Source: Juglans regia (lineage: Eukaryota; Streptophyta; Magnoliopsida; Fagales; Juglandaceae). Taken from it: a stretch of 64,000 nucleotides of DNA. The position numbers were made by a program, and so were the translations under genes. The stretch is taken from positions 5,146,001 through 5,210,000 of the forward strand of contig NC_049905.1 of assembly GCF_001411555.2 (NCBI RefSeq), written 5' to 3'. This document shows, piece by piece, positions 46,601 to 58,860 of the stretch. The notes beneath the pieces were generated by a model. That model saw nothing but the letters and a program-made list of their open reading frames with translations. It did no database searches and was not told where the DNA came from. How positions within the stretch are numbered: the first letter of the stretch is position 1; the number at the start of each line of letters is the position of its first letter.

Positions 46601-49600
46601 GAGTCTTGTTACTAAAGGGGTAACAGGTATGTTTTTTTTTAATGTCATCAAAGTTTCTTCAATTAGCCAGTTTCTTGAATTTTGTGGGTTTATAGAACCT
46701 TCTATTTGTTTTACATGGAAAATTGATGTTTTTTGTTGAAGATTGTATTTTTTCCTTCTTTTTCTTGGGAAAATTACTGTTTAGATTCCAAAGGTTTAGA
46801 CTTTTTTTTAATTGGTAATTGTGGTTTAAAAATTTCAAACTGATCCTTGGGGTAAGGTGTATTTATAAAATGCACAGGCAACCTACCACGTCAGTATAAA
46901 ATATAAAAATATAATATGAATTTCGGTCTTTCTTCAATGTGTCACAAAAATTGACTGTGGCATAATCCCGAGTCCAACTCAGAGGCCTATGGCTGCTCCA
47001 ATCCGCCAAGGCAAAATGATCAACCTGATGTCCTTTCAAATGATCTCAAGCCCTAAGGGTAAGTCTCCTTAAGTCCAACTTGAAGGCCTTGATTGTTGCT
47101 CTACCCGCCAAGGGTAAAGACTTGCTTAGCAATCAACCTTTTAGGATAATCTTTAGCTCAAAGTGTAAGCCTCCTTGAGTCCATCTTGAAGGGACCCTAT
47201 GGCCACTCCAGGAGAAACCAAACTCGGTGGAAAGGATACTCGCCACAACTGAACCACATTTTAAAGCAGTCATCGAGCTTGGCGGATTGAGTGCAAGGCC
47301 ACACAAGAAGGTCGCAGTTGGTGGTGAGCAGAGGAAAGTGATTGGTGCCGCAACAACCTTTTCCAAACTACCTGCACTATTAGGAGCAAGGTAAACTACA
47401 AGATTAATTCTGGTAGCTGTGACAATGTGATCTTGGAAAAGGCCAAAAAGCTAAGCCTACAGATGAACTACACGATGTTTAATGCCCTTTTTTATTGGCC
47501 CTAGATACAACGATAAAGTATGGTGTGATGTAATAGCCACGGATGCATGTCATCCTTTGGGTAGACCTTGGTAGTTTGATTTGATATGAGTGCTACTAAT
47601 GGTGAGAAGTTGATACTTACAGCTTTATTTCTGAGAAGGATAGTTGACCAGAAAGGATGCAGACCCAAGCCTATCTCAAGGAAGGGAAATAATATTTTAA
47701 CAAAAAGGGTGTTGGGATAATTTTGGACTGGTCTTTGTGGATCAGAAGAGAGTAGCATGGGGAGCAAAAGTGCACCCAGACGAGAACAAAGAAAAAGTGT
47801 CCCCTAGGTGACCATGCAAGCAAAACGTTAGGAGCAAAAGTGCTCGCTCTCGAATGAGAGCACTGTAGAGAGCAAAAGTGCTTGCCAATCAGGAAGGGAA
47901 AGTGCTCACCCCTGCGAGCTCTGTGGGAGGGAAAGTGCTCGCTAAGGGCTCACTATCTCATCACCTTGGCGAGTATCGTTGGAGAGGGAGAATTGCTCGC
48001 ACCCCAGGCGAGCACCACCATAGAGAGCAAAAGTAGTACTCACTACATAGGCGAGCATCACGGGAGTAAACTGCTCGTCACTTCAGCGAGCACAAGCACA
48101 CTGGATAAAGCATAATACTTCTCACCTCGTGATTACTTGGCAAGTAATGTGAAGGAGCATGAAACTCACTGCTACCTTTGCGAGCATTGTGGAGGGCGGG
48201 GGGGGATCTGGCGGGAGCAGCACTGGATGAAGCACAATACTTCTCACCTCAACAAGCACCACAAAGGAACGTGAAACTCGCTACTACCTTTGGATATGGT
48301 GTGAGCACGTGAAACCTCAGTGAGCATCATGGAAAGGGAAAGTGATGCCCATGGAAAGGGAGTAAAAGTGCTTGTCACCTTGGTGAGGAAGGAGGGGGTG
48401 ATTCTCACTATCTAGGCTTCTAACGTCACTTTGACAAGTATTGTGAAGGGGCATGAAACTCGCCACCTCATCAAGCATTGTGGCTCACACCATGGAGAGA
48501 GTAAGGAGAAAAGGTGCTCGCCATCTCAGTGAGCACCCGTGAAAGAGATTATAAAACTCGCCACCTTGGCTAGTATATAATAGAAAAGGGAAACTGCTTG
48601 CCCTCACCACTAGTCAAGCATTGCAGGAAAGTGCTCGTCACCTCGGCAAGCCACTATGATTTTTCTCTAAACTTATTATGAGTTTATCTTCAAGCTGCTT
48701 GTTTCTCTCCTTTTTGTTTCAATAAATTAGAAAGCTGACTTATGGGATAATGGTTTGTGATGTGGTATATAGTTGGTTTGCTTGGACTAGTGATGATCTA
48801 CAATTTCTGATGTACTTTTAATTGCTCGGGTTAATGCATATCTAAATTCTGTGTGATCTTGATTGCGTTGTTTGGTTTTACATGTTATTAAGATGTTTTC
48901 TAATAATATTTTGCTTTATTTAAAAATGGCCAAATTCAGATGAGGAGAAAAAGATGAATGCCACCTACATCATTAGCATTGCGAGGAAGCTTGGCTGTTC
49001 AATATTTTTGTTGCCTGAAGACATAACCGAGGTACTTTCTGAACCATAACCATGGGTTTGTTCATTTTTAGGCACATATTAGACATCCCACTGTAGCAGG
49101 TATTATCATCGACACAGAATAGAGGTAGATGAAATGAGGTGAAATGTTGAATCATGATTCGAACCTACGATCGTTTACTTTGATACCACTTAAGAAAAAC
49201 TTTGGAGTTCTAGCCTTCACTGCACTTTTTTTTTTTGGTTCTTTCTACCCACCTGCAGAAGTTGTAGTTTACGTGGGACTTGCTTGTCTTTCAAGCACAA
49301 CACAATGTGAAAACACTAATCAATAAGTAATCATGTGAAGTCTTTAATGTGGAACTTGTTTATTTATTTTATTTTCTTATTTTCACTTTATCCTCATGCA
49401 TAAATAAAACTTTTGACACGGTGGTACCTTTCTTTATTTTATTTTATCAGGTAAATCAAAAGATGATCCTCACATTAACTGCAAGTATTATGTATTGGTT
49501 CTTGAAACAACCACTCGAAGATAGGCCATCTGGAATTTCAGATAGCGAGAGTGGAAGCCAATCAGAGACAATCTCAAACTCTACAATAGATGACTCTGCT

Positions 49601-49636
49601 TCTGAGTCATCAATAGAGGAGAATGGTACCATGTAA
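40641..49636 (+). CDS. FIM2: Fimbrin (actin-bundling protein), FIM2-like
   Basis: Fourteen coding exons: 40641-40727, 40858-41031, 41693-41934, 42027-42198, 42891-42929, 43162-43230, 43312-43428, 44150-44361, 44714-44869, 45131-45330, 45480-45637, 46530-46626, 48940-49031, 49451-49636; 666 residues with continuous frame and GT-AG introns. The N-terminal 90 residues form the EF-hand-like region ([20 protein letters not shown]) found in plant fimbrins. Four calponin-homology domains follow (roughly 120-240, 265-370, 390-500, 515-630), with hallmarks [65 protein letters not shown] and [15 protein letters not shown]. Paired CH domains cross-link actin filaments in the cytosol. The short Ser/Glu-rich tail ([13 protein letters not shown]) and the N-terminus suggest FIM2 among plant paralogues; that choice is from memory. 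Intron 12 (2313 bp) contains a repeat-rich insertion. Confidence 0.9.
41090..41112. repeat. (CT)n microsatellite in fimbrin intron 2
   Basis: About 11 CT units shortly after the 5' splice site of intron 2. Confidence 0.85.
46860..48700. mobile_element. Repeat-rich, LTR-like insertion in fimbrin intron 12
   Basis: No coding domain is recognised. The left part (about 46968-47200) has three degenerate units of about 100 bp containing CTTGAGTCCAACTTGAAGG. The right part (about 47830-48650) is a run of degenerate motifs, GTGCTCGCC facing GGCGAGCA, every few tens of bases, interspersed with GAGAGCAAAAGTG and GGGAAAGTG. The style resembles the array at 28866-29490 and long LTRs of plant retrotransposons. 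Ends and target duplication were not found. Confidence 0.5.
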
Positions 49637-50456
49637 ATATATATATGTGATGACTGAAACAACCTTTTGCTGAAGTTTTGGGTTACGCCAACCCCCCTTT
49701 CCCATACCTCTTATCTTTTTGGTTGCTACATGTGATTGAAAAGTTCAGCATTTGCCAATGTAGAATATGGCCTTTTTCAACCAAATTTTGCAAAACAAGC
49801 TGCTTCTGTGTATAGTGTTCTTTTACTTGATTCTTACATTTGTTTCAATGAACATTTATTTGCTTAATGGCATTAACTAAGCGATGTTTTGGCTGTACTT
49901 GTACTATGATCTTTCTTTTGTGGTGGATCTTCTTTTTTCAGCCTCTTGTTGTTAACAAGGGATGATAGGATCACACGAATGTTATTTTGCGGTTGATTCT
50001 TTGTTATTGATATTTTCTTTTATTTTCTTCCCTACTCTAAATAAGTAATTAATTAGTCTACATTGTTCATGAAAATGGGTTAAAGAAAAATTATTTACTT
50101 GTATTTCTTAGAAATAACGTGAAATTTTATTTATGTCCATCGAATAAAAAATAAAAAAATGGCTCAAGATCGAACAATTTACTTCTTTTCTCCTCTTCGT
50201 TTTAAACAACATCCGATGGCAACTTTGTAAAAGTATGCCTAGCTGAGAGAACAAGCTCGAAATATATATGAGAAATTCAAAACTGTGTTTCCCACAGTAT
50301 TCTGGGATCAACATCATCATCTGATATCTAAAGACAAACAATTGCATGGACTTTCATCCACGGTAAGATCTTTAAAGTCACCAGCTATTTTCCAATGGCA
50401 AAGTCAGCTTTTGCATCAGTACCCGTTCAACAGGCAGCTTTCTCACTCATCAGCTA
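49637..50456. other. Convergent 3' regions of fimbrin and RH50 genes
   Basis: This holds the 3' untranslated regions of the two converging genes. AT-rich, with no open frame of interest. The RH50 stop codon is at its right edge. Confidence 0.6.
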
Positions 50457-53400
50457 CTACGTACATGGCAGGTCGTGCAATGGGTGACCCTTTTGGTTTC
50501 TTGACATTATATTTCGTGCAAGGGAGACTTGCTTTCCAACCACAAAGACGAATGCCTTACCCTTCCCACTGGCACCTCTAGCAGTTCTTCCAACGCGACG
50601 CACATATTCACTAGGATCACGTGGGAAGTCAAAGAGTACAACATGATCCACCCCAGTAAAGTCAATTCCACGCGATGCTCTGTGGAAATTCTCAGATGCA
50701 TCAAAATTGCTACATTATGACTTCCATCTTATAGGAAGGTTAGTAAACTGACCCTAGTAGTGGTGCTATGGAGGTAGAATACAGGTAAATATGCATAAAA
50801 GGCAAATAAAATTACCTATCAGTGCAAACCAAAAACTGAGAGACTTTATCTGTCTGATTACGGGTGAACTCCTTGAAATTTGCAAGCCTTGATTCCTGTT
50901 CCACAGCAGCATGGAAGGGTAGAACTTGGACGCGAGTCCCTTTTCTGTCAAGACGCTTTAATGCATTCTCAACTTTTCTACATGTCTCAATCTGTAAATC
51001 GAGAAGGTATAAGCTTATCATAAATCAGACGGGTTTAAAAAGTTATGAAGAACATGTTACAGAATTAATCCATTCTAAAAACTCTTAAACGATGTTTTCT
51101 TGATAGATGTTGATAGAGCAAGAAACTAAGCATTTAGCAAAAAGTACAGTGAGGTGCAAGCCAACCATTCTGGAATTATACAAGAGAGCTCTCAAAACAT
51201 AAGAGATCAAATGTACCTTGTTACAGAAAATAATTGTTTTGGAAACTGGGCTTTCCTCCACCAGCTGCAGAAGAGCAGATTTCTTATGCAAAAAAGCAGT
51301 TTCTGGAGTTTTCTCAATCTCATCTTGTCCGCTGCAGTCTACAAGAACCTGGACATGCAACCTAATAATTATTATTCATTGTCAGCGGGTTTAAAATCCC
51401 TTTATCATTCAATTCTTGCATCTTATTTAACCAATCTTCTTTTAACTGAATATGTATGTATGATAGCTATCCAAATTTTTAAGGCAAGCAGAAGATTTTA
51501 CTGGTCTGTAAAATATGGACCAGCAGGAATGAAAGTAAATTTCCGATCTTCAAGCAATATTTACTGATCTTCAGGATATTTCTGTTCTGAAAATGATTAT
51601 ATAATATCTTCGTGAAAGGTCTTGGAAGAGATCCCCTGTTTCATGACTTCAGGGAAAGCTGAAAACTCATTTATACAAGCAAACATGATAATAATGTCAA
51701 CAAGGAAGAATGGTGGTGGTTTGAATAATACATCCCAAATCCTATTCAAATATCCCTTTTTCAACAGATCACAGTGACTTTTTTAGATGTAATCAATGTT
51801 AGGTTCAATGCTTGCAAGGCTTCAGATGTAACGGAACAAACTTGGTAATTGTTAGGTTCAATGCTTACGAGGCTTCAGATGTAGCCATGTAGGATGACAG
51901 AGATAAGATGGGAAGAATGTTATTTTGTTTTCTTCTCTTCTTGTTATTCTTTTGTCTCCACGAATTCTGTTTTAAAGGACTCTGTTGTTTAAACAATTAC
52001 AAGTAGTTCATGCAATATGTAATGCATTTGAGTGATGAAAATGGATGAAGGACAAAATTGACCACAATCTAAGACTTTAGGGTTCACACTGCTCAAATTG
52101 TTTCTTTGATAGGTAGTTAACATTGCTCAAATTAGGACTAGAGGGACCAAATTGACAACCTACCTAAACTTGGCGGGAACCAAACTGAGTTTAGCCTTTA
52201 AAAAAAAGGAAACGAAAGGGGGAAAACACTTGAAACCAACCTCTTCAAGGCCAGGGCTTATACGATGCATACCAGGCCCCATGATCACTTCACAATCAGG
52301 AAATATTTCAACTAGTTTGTTGTATATATCTCTTGGCAAAGTTGCAGTCACAAATAGATATTGTGCGGTAACAGGTGAAGAATCCATCAAACTTTTCAGT
52401 GCTACTTCAAAATCCTCATCATTAAAGAGTATGTCGACCTCATCCAACACAGCACTGCAACACAAAGTTTCAATTAATATCTCATAAAAATAGCTGTGCC
52501 ATGCAAGTAGATTTACTTTCACACACACGGTATCACTAAAATGGGCTGGTAAAGACCATTTGAAAGGTCACAAGTTGGAGTTCCCAACAAACACATATGT
52601 TGCAGTTTATAAAATTGCAAAATAGGCATGGTTATCGTACAAATATGTTGCTAATCAAATGAAAACTTAGTTACCTTCTTAGGTTTATTAACTGCAAGAA
52701 CCCTTCCTTAATCAGAAACATAAAACGACCCGGTGTTGCAATTAGAACATCAACACCCTGTTTTAGATTTTCCAATTGAGTTCTCTGTCGAAAACCACCC
52801 GTCACAACCATAGATTTGAATGGAACCCCAGATTTTGAGATTGCTCTGCAATTATGCAAAACCTGCAAAAGTTCTCATCAAATTAAAAGGTTAACATCTT
52901 GAGAGGGATGAATGAGAACAAGAGTATCATTTGAAGGAAGTGATTACAGAAATGAAAGTTTCATATTAAAAAAAGTGAAGGGTTCATACAAATCAGAAAT
53001 GCTCAAAAATCAGGGTGTAAATTATATGTATATATATTTTTTATAAGTAAAAAAAAAAAGTCAGGGTCTATATATTACATATATACATATATTTTTTTTA
53101 TAAGTACTAAGAAAATTTTATTGACAAGTAAATAGGCATAGCCAAGTACAGAGGGAGGATATTATAAATACACTGCTAAAGAATGTAATTAGAGATTCTA
53201 CATCATCAAACCAATATGTTGACACATTTACAACCAAGTACCATTGTATTTCACAGTTATATTGCATCTGGATACCTATACCAAGTGATTTCTCTGAGTA
53301 TATTTCAATAAAGGATGAAATCCACTGTCTTGAAATTAAAAAAAAAAAAAAAAAAACCCAAATATCTTTTGGTCCCTATATCTTCATATGACCTCCAGAT

Positions 53401-56400
53401 CACAATTCTGCCCTACCTAGAGCAATTTTTCCTCCTTTTTGGTAAGTACCAGGCATTCAATCAACAAATATTATACAGACAACTTTTGTGGCTTCTTCAT
53501 CCCATGTGCTGTGTTTCTCACTTATCCAAGCAGTCCTATCAACTTTAACTACACCTCCTATTCACTTATTTATTGGAGAAGATAAATACCCCAATAAGTC
53601 CAAGAATAAAAGCTGAAAGAAAGGCCAATGAGATTGTAAATATATCTAGTATTAACAAAGCTAAGTTTATGTTCTGTTTCATGTCTATAAACTTACAATT
53701 TGCGTGCTTCTTTCCTTCAAGATTTTGTCAGACTACTACAATAACAAAAGTTATGCTGATGTTCTGGTTTTGATTCTATAAACTTACAATTTGCAAGTTT
53801 CTTTCCTTTGGGATTAAGTATATTGTCAGCCAGTAATGTTCCAGTGGTCCATAAGATTGTGGCAGTGAATACAACTAAAAAGGTGCAACAACAAAAAAAT
53901 TTCATGTGCAACATGTAGCAGTGCATCTTTCTTCCACTGGGAGACAAGGTCAAACAAATTGAAGAAATGGCAAGAAACCATGAAATAGTTGGTCAGCAGC
54001 CACTAAACAACAATGTACAGAAATTAAGAAGAAAAACAAAACTAAACAACTTATGAAAATTAATAAAGCAAAAATGATACAGCAAAGCAGTATGCTGACA
54101 TGAGTTGAGCACAATAGCACCTGACCTGGGAAGCCAACTCAGCAGTTGGTACGATGATAACAACTCGAGGACTTTGTGACGAGGTTTTGCTAAGTTCTTG
54201 AAGTTCTTCTTGCCTCAGACGCTGAATTATTGGTGCAAGATAAGCCAATGTCTTTCCCGATCCACTTTGGTCAGCTATGATACAGCTATTTCCCTCAATA
54301 ACGAATGGAAATGCCATGGCCTGTTTTTTAAAATGTTCCCCATGGGCATAAGTTGTGTTCAACATTAAGGTTAATAAGCTTCTTTATACAATTATGAGGT
54401 TTAGCAGATAAGAAAACTTGATTTAGGCTACACCTTTATATAGTTTGAATGATAAAAAGTTCATAGTCCACTATATTAAAATGTCATATACAACTCAATT
54501 CAACTAAGCTGTGGTCCGAGTATTTACATATGTTTTAGGAAACTTGTGCATTAACAATAATAGGAACTAGGGTAACAAACTAAATGTAAGGTACCAGTTG
54601 CTTGAATCAAAAGCAAAAGGTTGTCACGATAACACATGTATGCTTTTCAATCCAAATGGATGCAAGATGTCTCACATGATGGCATCCCCGAAACTGGAAT
54701 GCAATATGCTTATCAGCACATGTATAAGCATTCAATAAAGTAAACAAGCTGTAAAACTGTTAGTGTAACACCCCTGTCCCACAGTGGGAATATGAATAAT
54801 TCAGAGATGGGTAGGTCATAATGGTATTCATGGGTGTTAAAGAGAGGGGTGATGGTTTCCTTCTGTTCTTTTTCCCTCTGGAAAGGGTGGGGAAAAGAGG
54901 GGCAAAAGTTTCCCATTGGAAGTGGATAGCTTTTACTGAGTATTGAAGGACAAGGAGGGGAGACAACCTATGAGACCCTTCCAAAACTACAACCACCAAA
55001 ATTGTGGAAGATCCAGGTAGATCACAAAACTAATACATAGACCAGATCATTTACAATAAACTATTAGGTTTTCAGGCAAACATTATGAATGGAAAAATCT
55101 GGAATCTGATGGGACCCAAATTGAGGGCCCGGACAATTTTTTAATGAAAATAATTTACACATTTTATATCATATGATATTTAATTCAGTCAAAGATGTCG
55201 TGATGTTGAGATACCTGTATATGTGAAGGGCGCGAGTAACGTAACCCTCTTAAAGATTCAATCATAAATTCACTGCAGCCCAATTCTCCAAATGATTTTT
55301 TACTGAAAAAGTCCACCCTGCCAGTAGACAATTTCCTCATTCGCTTTAGAATGTCTTCAGATTGATAGTTATATATGGACCCTCCACGGCCCCAACCTCT
55401 TAGGTTCCGAGCAGAACCTCTTGGCACTGAAATATCTGATATCCGAGTTTTAGTATCTGATTTGTTAGGTTTACCCGGTGTGTTTAGATTCTCTAAGTGT
55501 GGTTCAAAACCATGTTTTGGAGAATGATCAAAATTGTCTGCTGTCCCTGTTATTTGCATCATGTCACTGCTTTCTTGGGATTGGGAGGCTCCTGGAACTC
55601 TTCCTCTATTTCTGAAGGCAATTTCTTTATTCTTTCTCCCAATACGTTCCTGTTTAGGATGTGAAATGACATGCTTACCAAATGAACTATCTTCTACAAA
55701 GATTTTGTCGTCATTTTCTGTCAGATCTTGCTTCATCTGAGAAGTATTTTTTACTAGAGCTCGCACTCTCTGTGCTTTTAATCTTCCAAAATTTGCAGCA
55801 AAACCCCTGGCATGTGCTGTTAGGGAATCGTTAGTTATAATAGTGGTGACACAATGGGTGTAAAACCTAAGAAACAATCTGAAAATCATATCAAACAAAT
55901 AAATGGTGATTTTAAGGGAAATTATAGGATTTATTCCACAAATATCACTATGGTACATGTCGGGGGACAACCTACTGGTATTGTGTGTTAGATGTCAAAA
56001 GATGAAAAGTAAATCACCAGTTCAACAGAATGATTTCCTAGATTAATGCACATGTTTGAGAAAATTAAATCATTCAGCCTTTTTGTAGCCCTTCCTTTAG
56101 ATGAGGTAACAATCCAATTACAATTGAATTATTGCAAAATGAGAAATTTGGAACACAGGACCAATAAGTTCAATTCATTTTGCGACCAAATGCAAGAAAT
56201 GATTTCAATCAGGACAAAAGTCAAAACTACATAGAAGCTCTCTTCTTCACAGCCCACACAGTGCATTCGTGCCCAAGTGAAATGTATCAAGCCACTCCTC
56301 GCCAGTCACCACCCAGTAGTCTCATGATTTGCTTGTTTATCTGATCCACAAATGTTTTCCTTGGCAAATAGAATGAGAGAAAATTTAGACCTTACTCTTA

Positions 56401-57274
56401 ATTACTAAAGCTTTATTAAGAATTAGCTCTTCATCTCAGCATTTTTCTTGAAAGCTAGAAAGGCATGCCAATGACATTGGAAATAAATACACGCCTTTAG
56501 AAAGTTTGAACAAGAGTAACCATGGGATGACAGATGGTAATCGTTTATGCAGGATGATTTATTTTCCAAAAAAATGAGAATTCAGTATCTAAATAAATTC
56601 CATTGGGCTCTGTTCAAATGAGATCAATTCAACTCAATTGCCAACATATGAAGTAATTTTACATGAAAGTATAAGTTGAGGATACAAACTGGTTTTATGC
56701 ATTCTAACGTCCGGCTTGTCAGCCTAGGCATAAATCGAGGTAGGTCGGGGTTAAATGTTTAAGAATACTGTTCTGTGCCATAACTATTATACCCATGTTT
56801 TGAAAATAAAGAAAGTGTAAGGAGCAATAAATTGAATCATAGAGCAGAATTCAGGGAAAAAAGGGGCAGACAAAGAACACCTTCATTAGCAGTATTACTA
56901 TTGATGGAAGCCTCCATATTTCTGGCATCATTTAAATTATTGTACCGCTCATTTTGATTTGAAATGGGAACCGTGGTGGGAGCAGTGGAGGGGTTCCAAG
57001 AGAGAACGTCCTTAGAAGGAATAGGAGACTCATGATGATGATCTTCATCGCTTCCTCCCCAAACAATGAACTTTTCGCCGGTGTCATCATCAATCAGCTG
57101 ATAAGCTCCAGGATTTTCCATCGGTGTGCGCTTATACCCAGCTCTAACAACCAATCTGAACCCGCTCTCATGGCGGTTGGGGGATGACTTCCAGTTCGTT
57201 TCAAGGAATCTGAATTTAGGTTTGTGGCTCAAGTGTACTGTTACTGGAGTTGGAGGAGATTTTGCCAGCAGCAT
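50457..57274 (-). CDS. RH50: DEAD-box ATP-dependent RNA helicase, RH50-like
   Basis: Eight coding exons on the minus strand: 56881-57274, 55215-55816, 54126-54320, 52675-52862, 52241-52454, 51217-51348, 50816-50991, 50457-50679; 707 residues in continuous frame, all introns GT-AG. The first 300 residues are a plastid-type leader and basic low-complexity region. Helicase motifs in order: a Q-motif-like segment ending SRPSHIQ, Walker [18 protein letters not shown] (Ia), ATPGRF (Ib), DEVD in place of DEAD (II), TAT in place of SAT (III), TIIFCNK (IV), [12 protein letters not shown] (V) and [11 protein letters not shown] (VI, with Arg replacing the usual His). RH50 is a plastid helicase; together with its relative RH39 it is linked to 23S/4.5S rRNA maturation. 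The motif changes match what I recall of this subfamily. Confidence 0.88.
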
Positions 57275-57870
57275 TTCCTTTATGCTTCTCTTGAATATAT
57301 CTCAATGAAAGATTATAACCAAGTTTTTCAAGAAATTTCTACGAAAAAGAAGACCCAGAAAATGAATTAAGAAAATATATCAGTAGAAAGTTCAATGGTC
57401 GAAGCAAATTTCATATTTGCATATTTCATTGAAGTACAAAATGGAGAAGAACCAATTCATTCCCCCATCGTCCTGAGGAAAAATATAAATAAAAAAAAAA
57501 AAAGCTTTCATACAGTAACCCAGTTTGCAAATATGTATTTTCTAAGCAAAGGGTGCGAGAAACTTAATACCTTCTTTCTGCGTACGAAAATGGTGGACGA
57601 CTGTGCGAGAGTGTTCTGCTGCTTCTGGCTTTACTCGATTGTTTATAACAGATAACACAGAAAAAAGATCAACGTGAAAAAATGGGCGTGGGCTTCATTT
57701 AACTTAGAGCCCCTCCACAAGGCCCAAAACCCACAAACTTTGGGCTCAATTTGTGGAGATAAAACTTTTTAATTTTATTTTATTTTGAAATAAAAATAAG
57801 CTGTATAAATTTTAGAAAAAAGTACCTAAAATTTTCAAATCGAAGATTAAGGGCTAAACTATAAGTTGCG

Positions 57871-58063
57871 GTTTTGATAGTTAGATGAGATGAAATGAAT
57901 TTAGATTAAAATTAAAAATTGAATAAAATATTATTAGAATATTATTTTTTAATATTATTATTATTTTAAAATTTGAAAATATTGAATTATTTATTATATT
58001 TTATACGAGAATTTAGAAAAGTTATAACGATGAGGTGAGATTAAACATTTTCATTATCCAAAC
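57871..58063. mobile_element. AT-rich MITE family B, copy 3 (most complete)
   Basis: Left end GTTTTGATAGTTAGATGAGA and right end GAGATTAAACATTTTCATTA followed by TCCAAAC are imperfect inverted copies. The body carries TTGAATAAAATATTATTAGA and TTATTTTAAAATTTGAAAA. Length 193 bp, no coding capacity. Confidence 0.7.
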
Positions 58064-58486
58064 GTTCTTTAGCCTAACATTAAAGACTCGAAAAATGTTG
58101 TTGGACTCACTTTATATGTTTTTTATTTTCTCTTTTCAGATCTTAAAATTTGAATAAAAACTCCATAAGATCTTGATTTGAAAGCACAAAAATAATCAAA
58201 TTTTCAATTTGATCAAACCCACATAAAAGCATAGTCATCATGGAAACTTGAGTAGCTTTCTGAGTTTGCTAGTTGTGATATATAGCAAGGACATTAGGAG
58301 ATGTGTGCCAAACATTGATATATGGGGAGAGAGATCCTAGATTTTGAGAAGAGGATATTGATGGTAAGGGCGAGGTGTTGTTTATTTGCCCTACTCGTGC
58401 ATGTGTTTACACTTTATAAGATAAAAAGAGCCAACCTAAGTAAATAAAAGAGAACTTTAAGTTGATTTATAAGAAAAATGTTTTTT

Positions 58487-58600
58487 AGCTACAAAGAGAT
58501 CTTATAAAAGTAAACTCACAAACTGACGTAATTTTAAATTATATAAACGGTGATTTAATACTCTAGCCACAAAGAAATGCTTTATTATAATATAACCCTA
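58487..58600. mobile_element. MITE family C-related copy
   Basis: Begins CTACAAAGAGATCTTATAAA and ends near CTAGCCACAAAGAAATGC, giving inverted-type ends (TAGCTACAAAGA / TAGCCACAAAGA appear as direct-like copies too). Truncated compared with other copies. Confidence 0.45.
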
Positions 58601-58738
58601 GCTCCTTTACTTGTGCAATTTTTCTTCTAGTCAAATGGGGGTGATCCTTACAATCAGTGAGGTTTAAAAGAAGGAAGAGCTTCTAGATTGGGTAGAGTTC
58701 GCAATGGGGAGAGCATGGTGGATGATTGGGTAGATTGT

Positions 58739-58860
58739 TAGAATATTATTATTATTTTGAGATTTGAAAATATTAAATTAATTATTATATTTTGTATAAA
58801 AATATGTGAAAGTTATAATAATGAGATGAGATGAGATGAAACACTTTCACTATCCAAACG
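58739..58860. mobile_element. AT-rich MITE family B, copy 4 (left-truncated)
   Basis: GAATATTATTATTATTTTGA, ATGAGATGAGATGAGATGAA and a final CTTTCACTATCCAAACG match the right two-thirds of copy 3. Confidence 0.65.

Noticed and set aside
53037..53170. Retroposon-like end (TTTTTTATAAGTA...AAAATTTTATTGA) in an RH50 intron
   Set aside because: It resembles the reverse complement of a LINE/SINE tail, but no target duplication or element body could be defined, so it was not listed as a feature.
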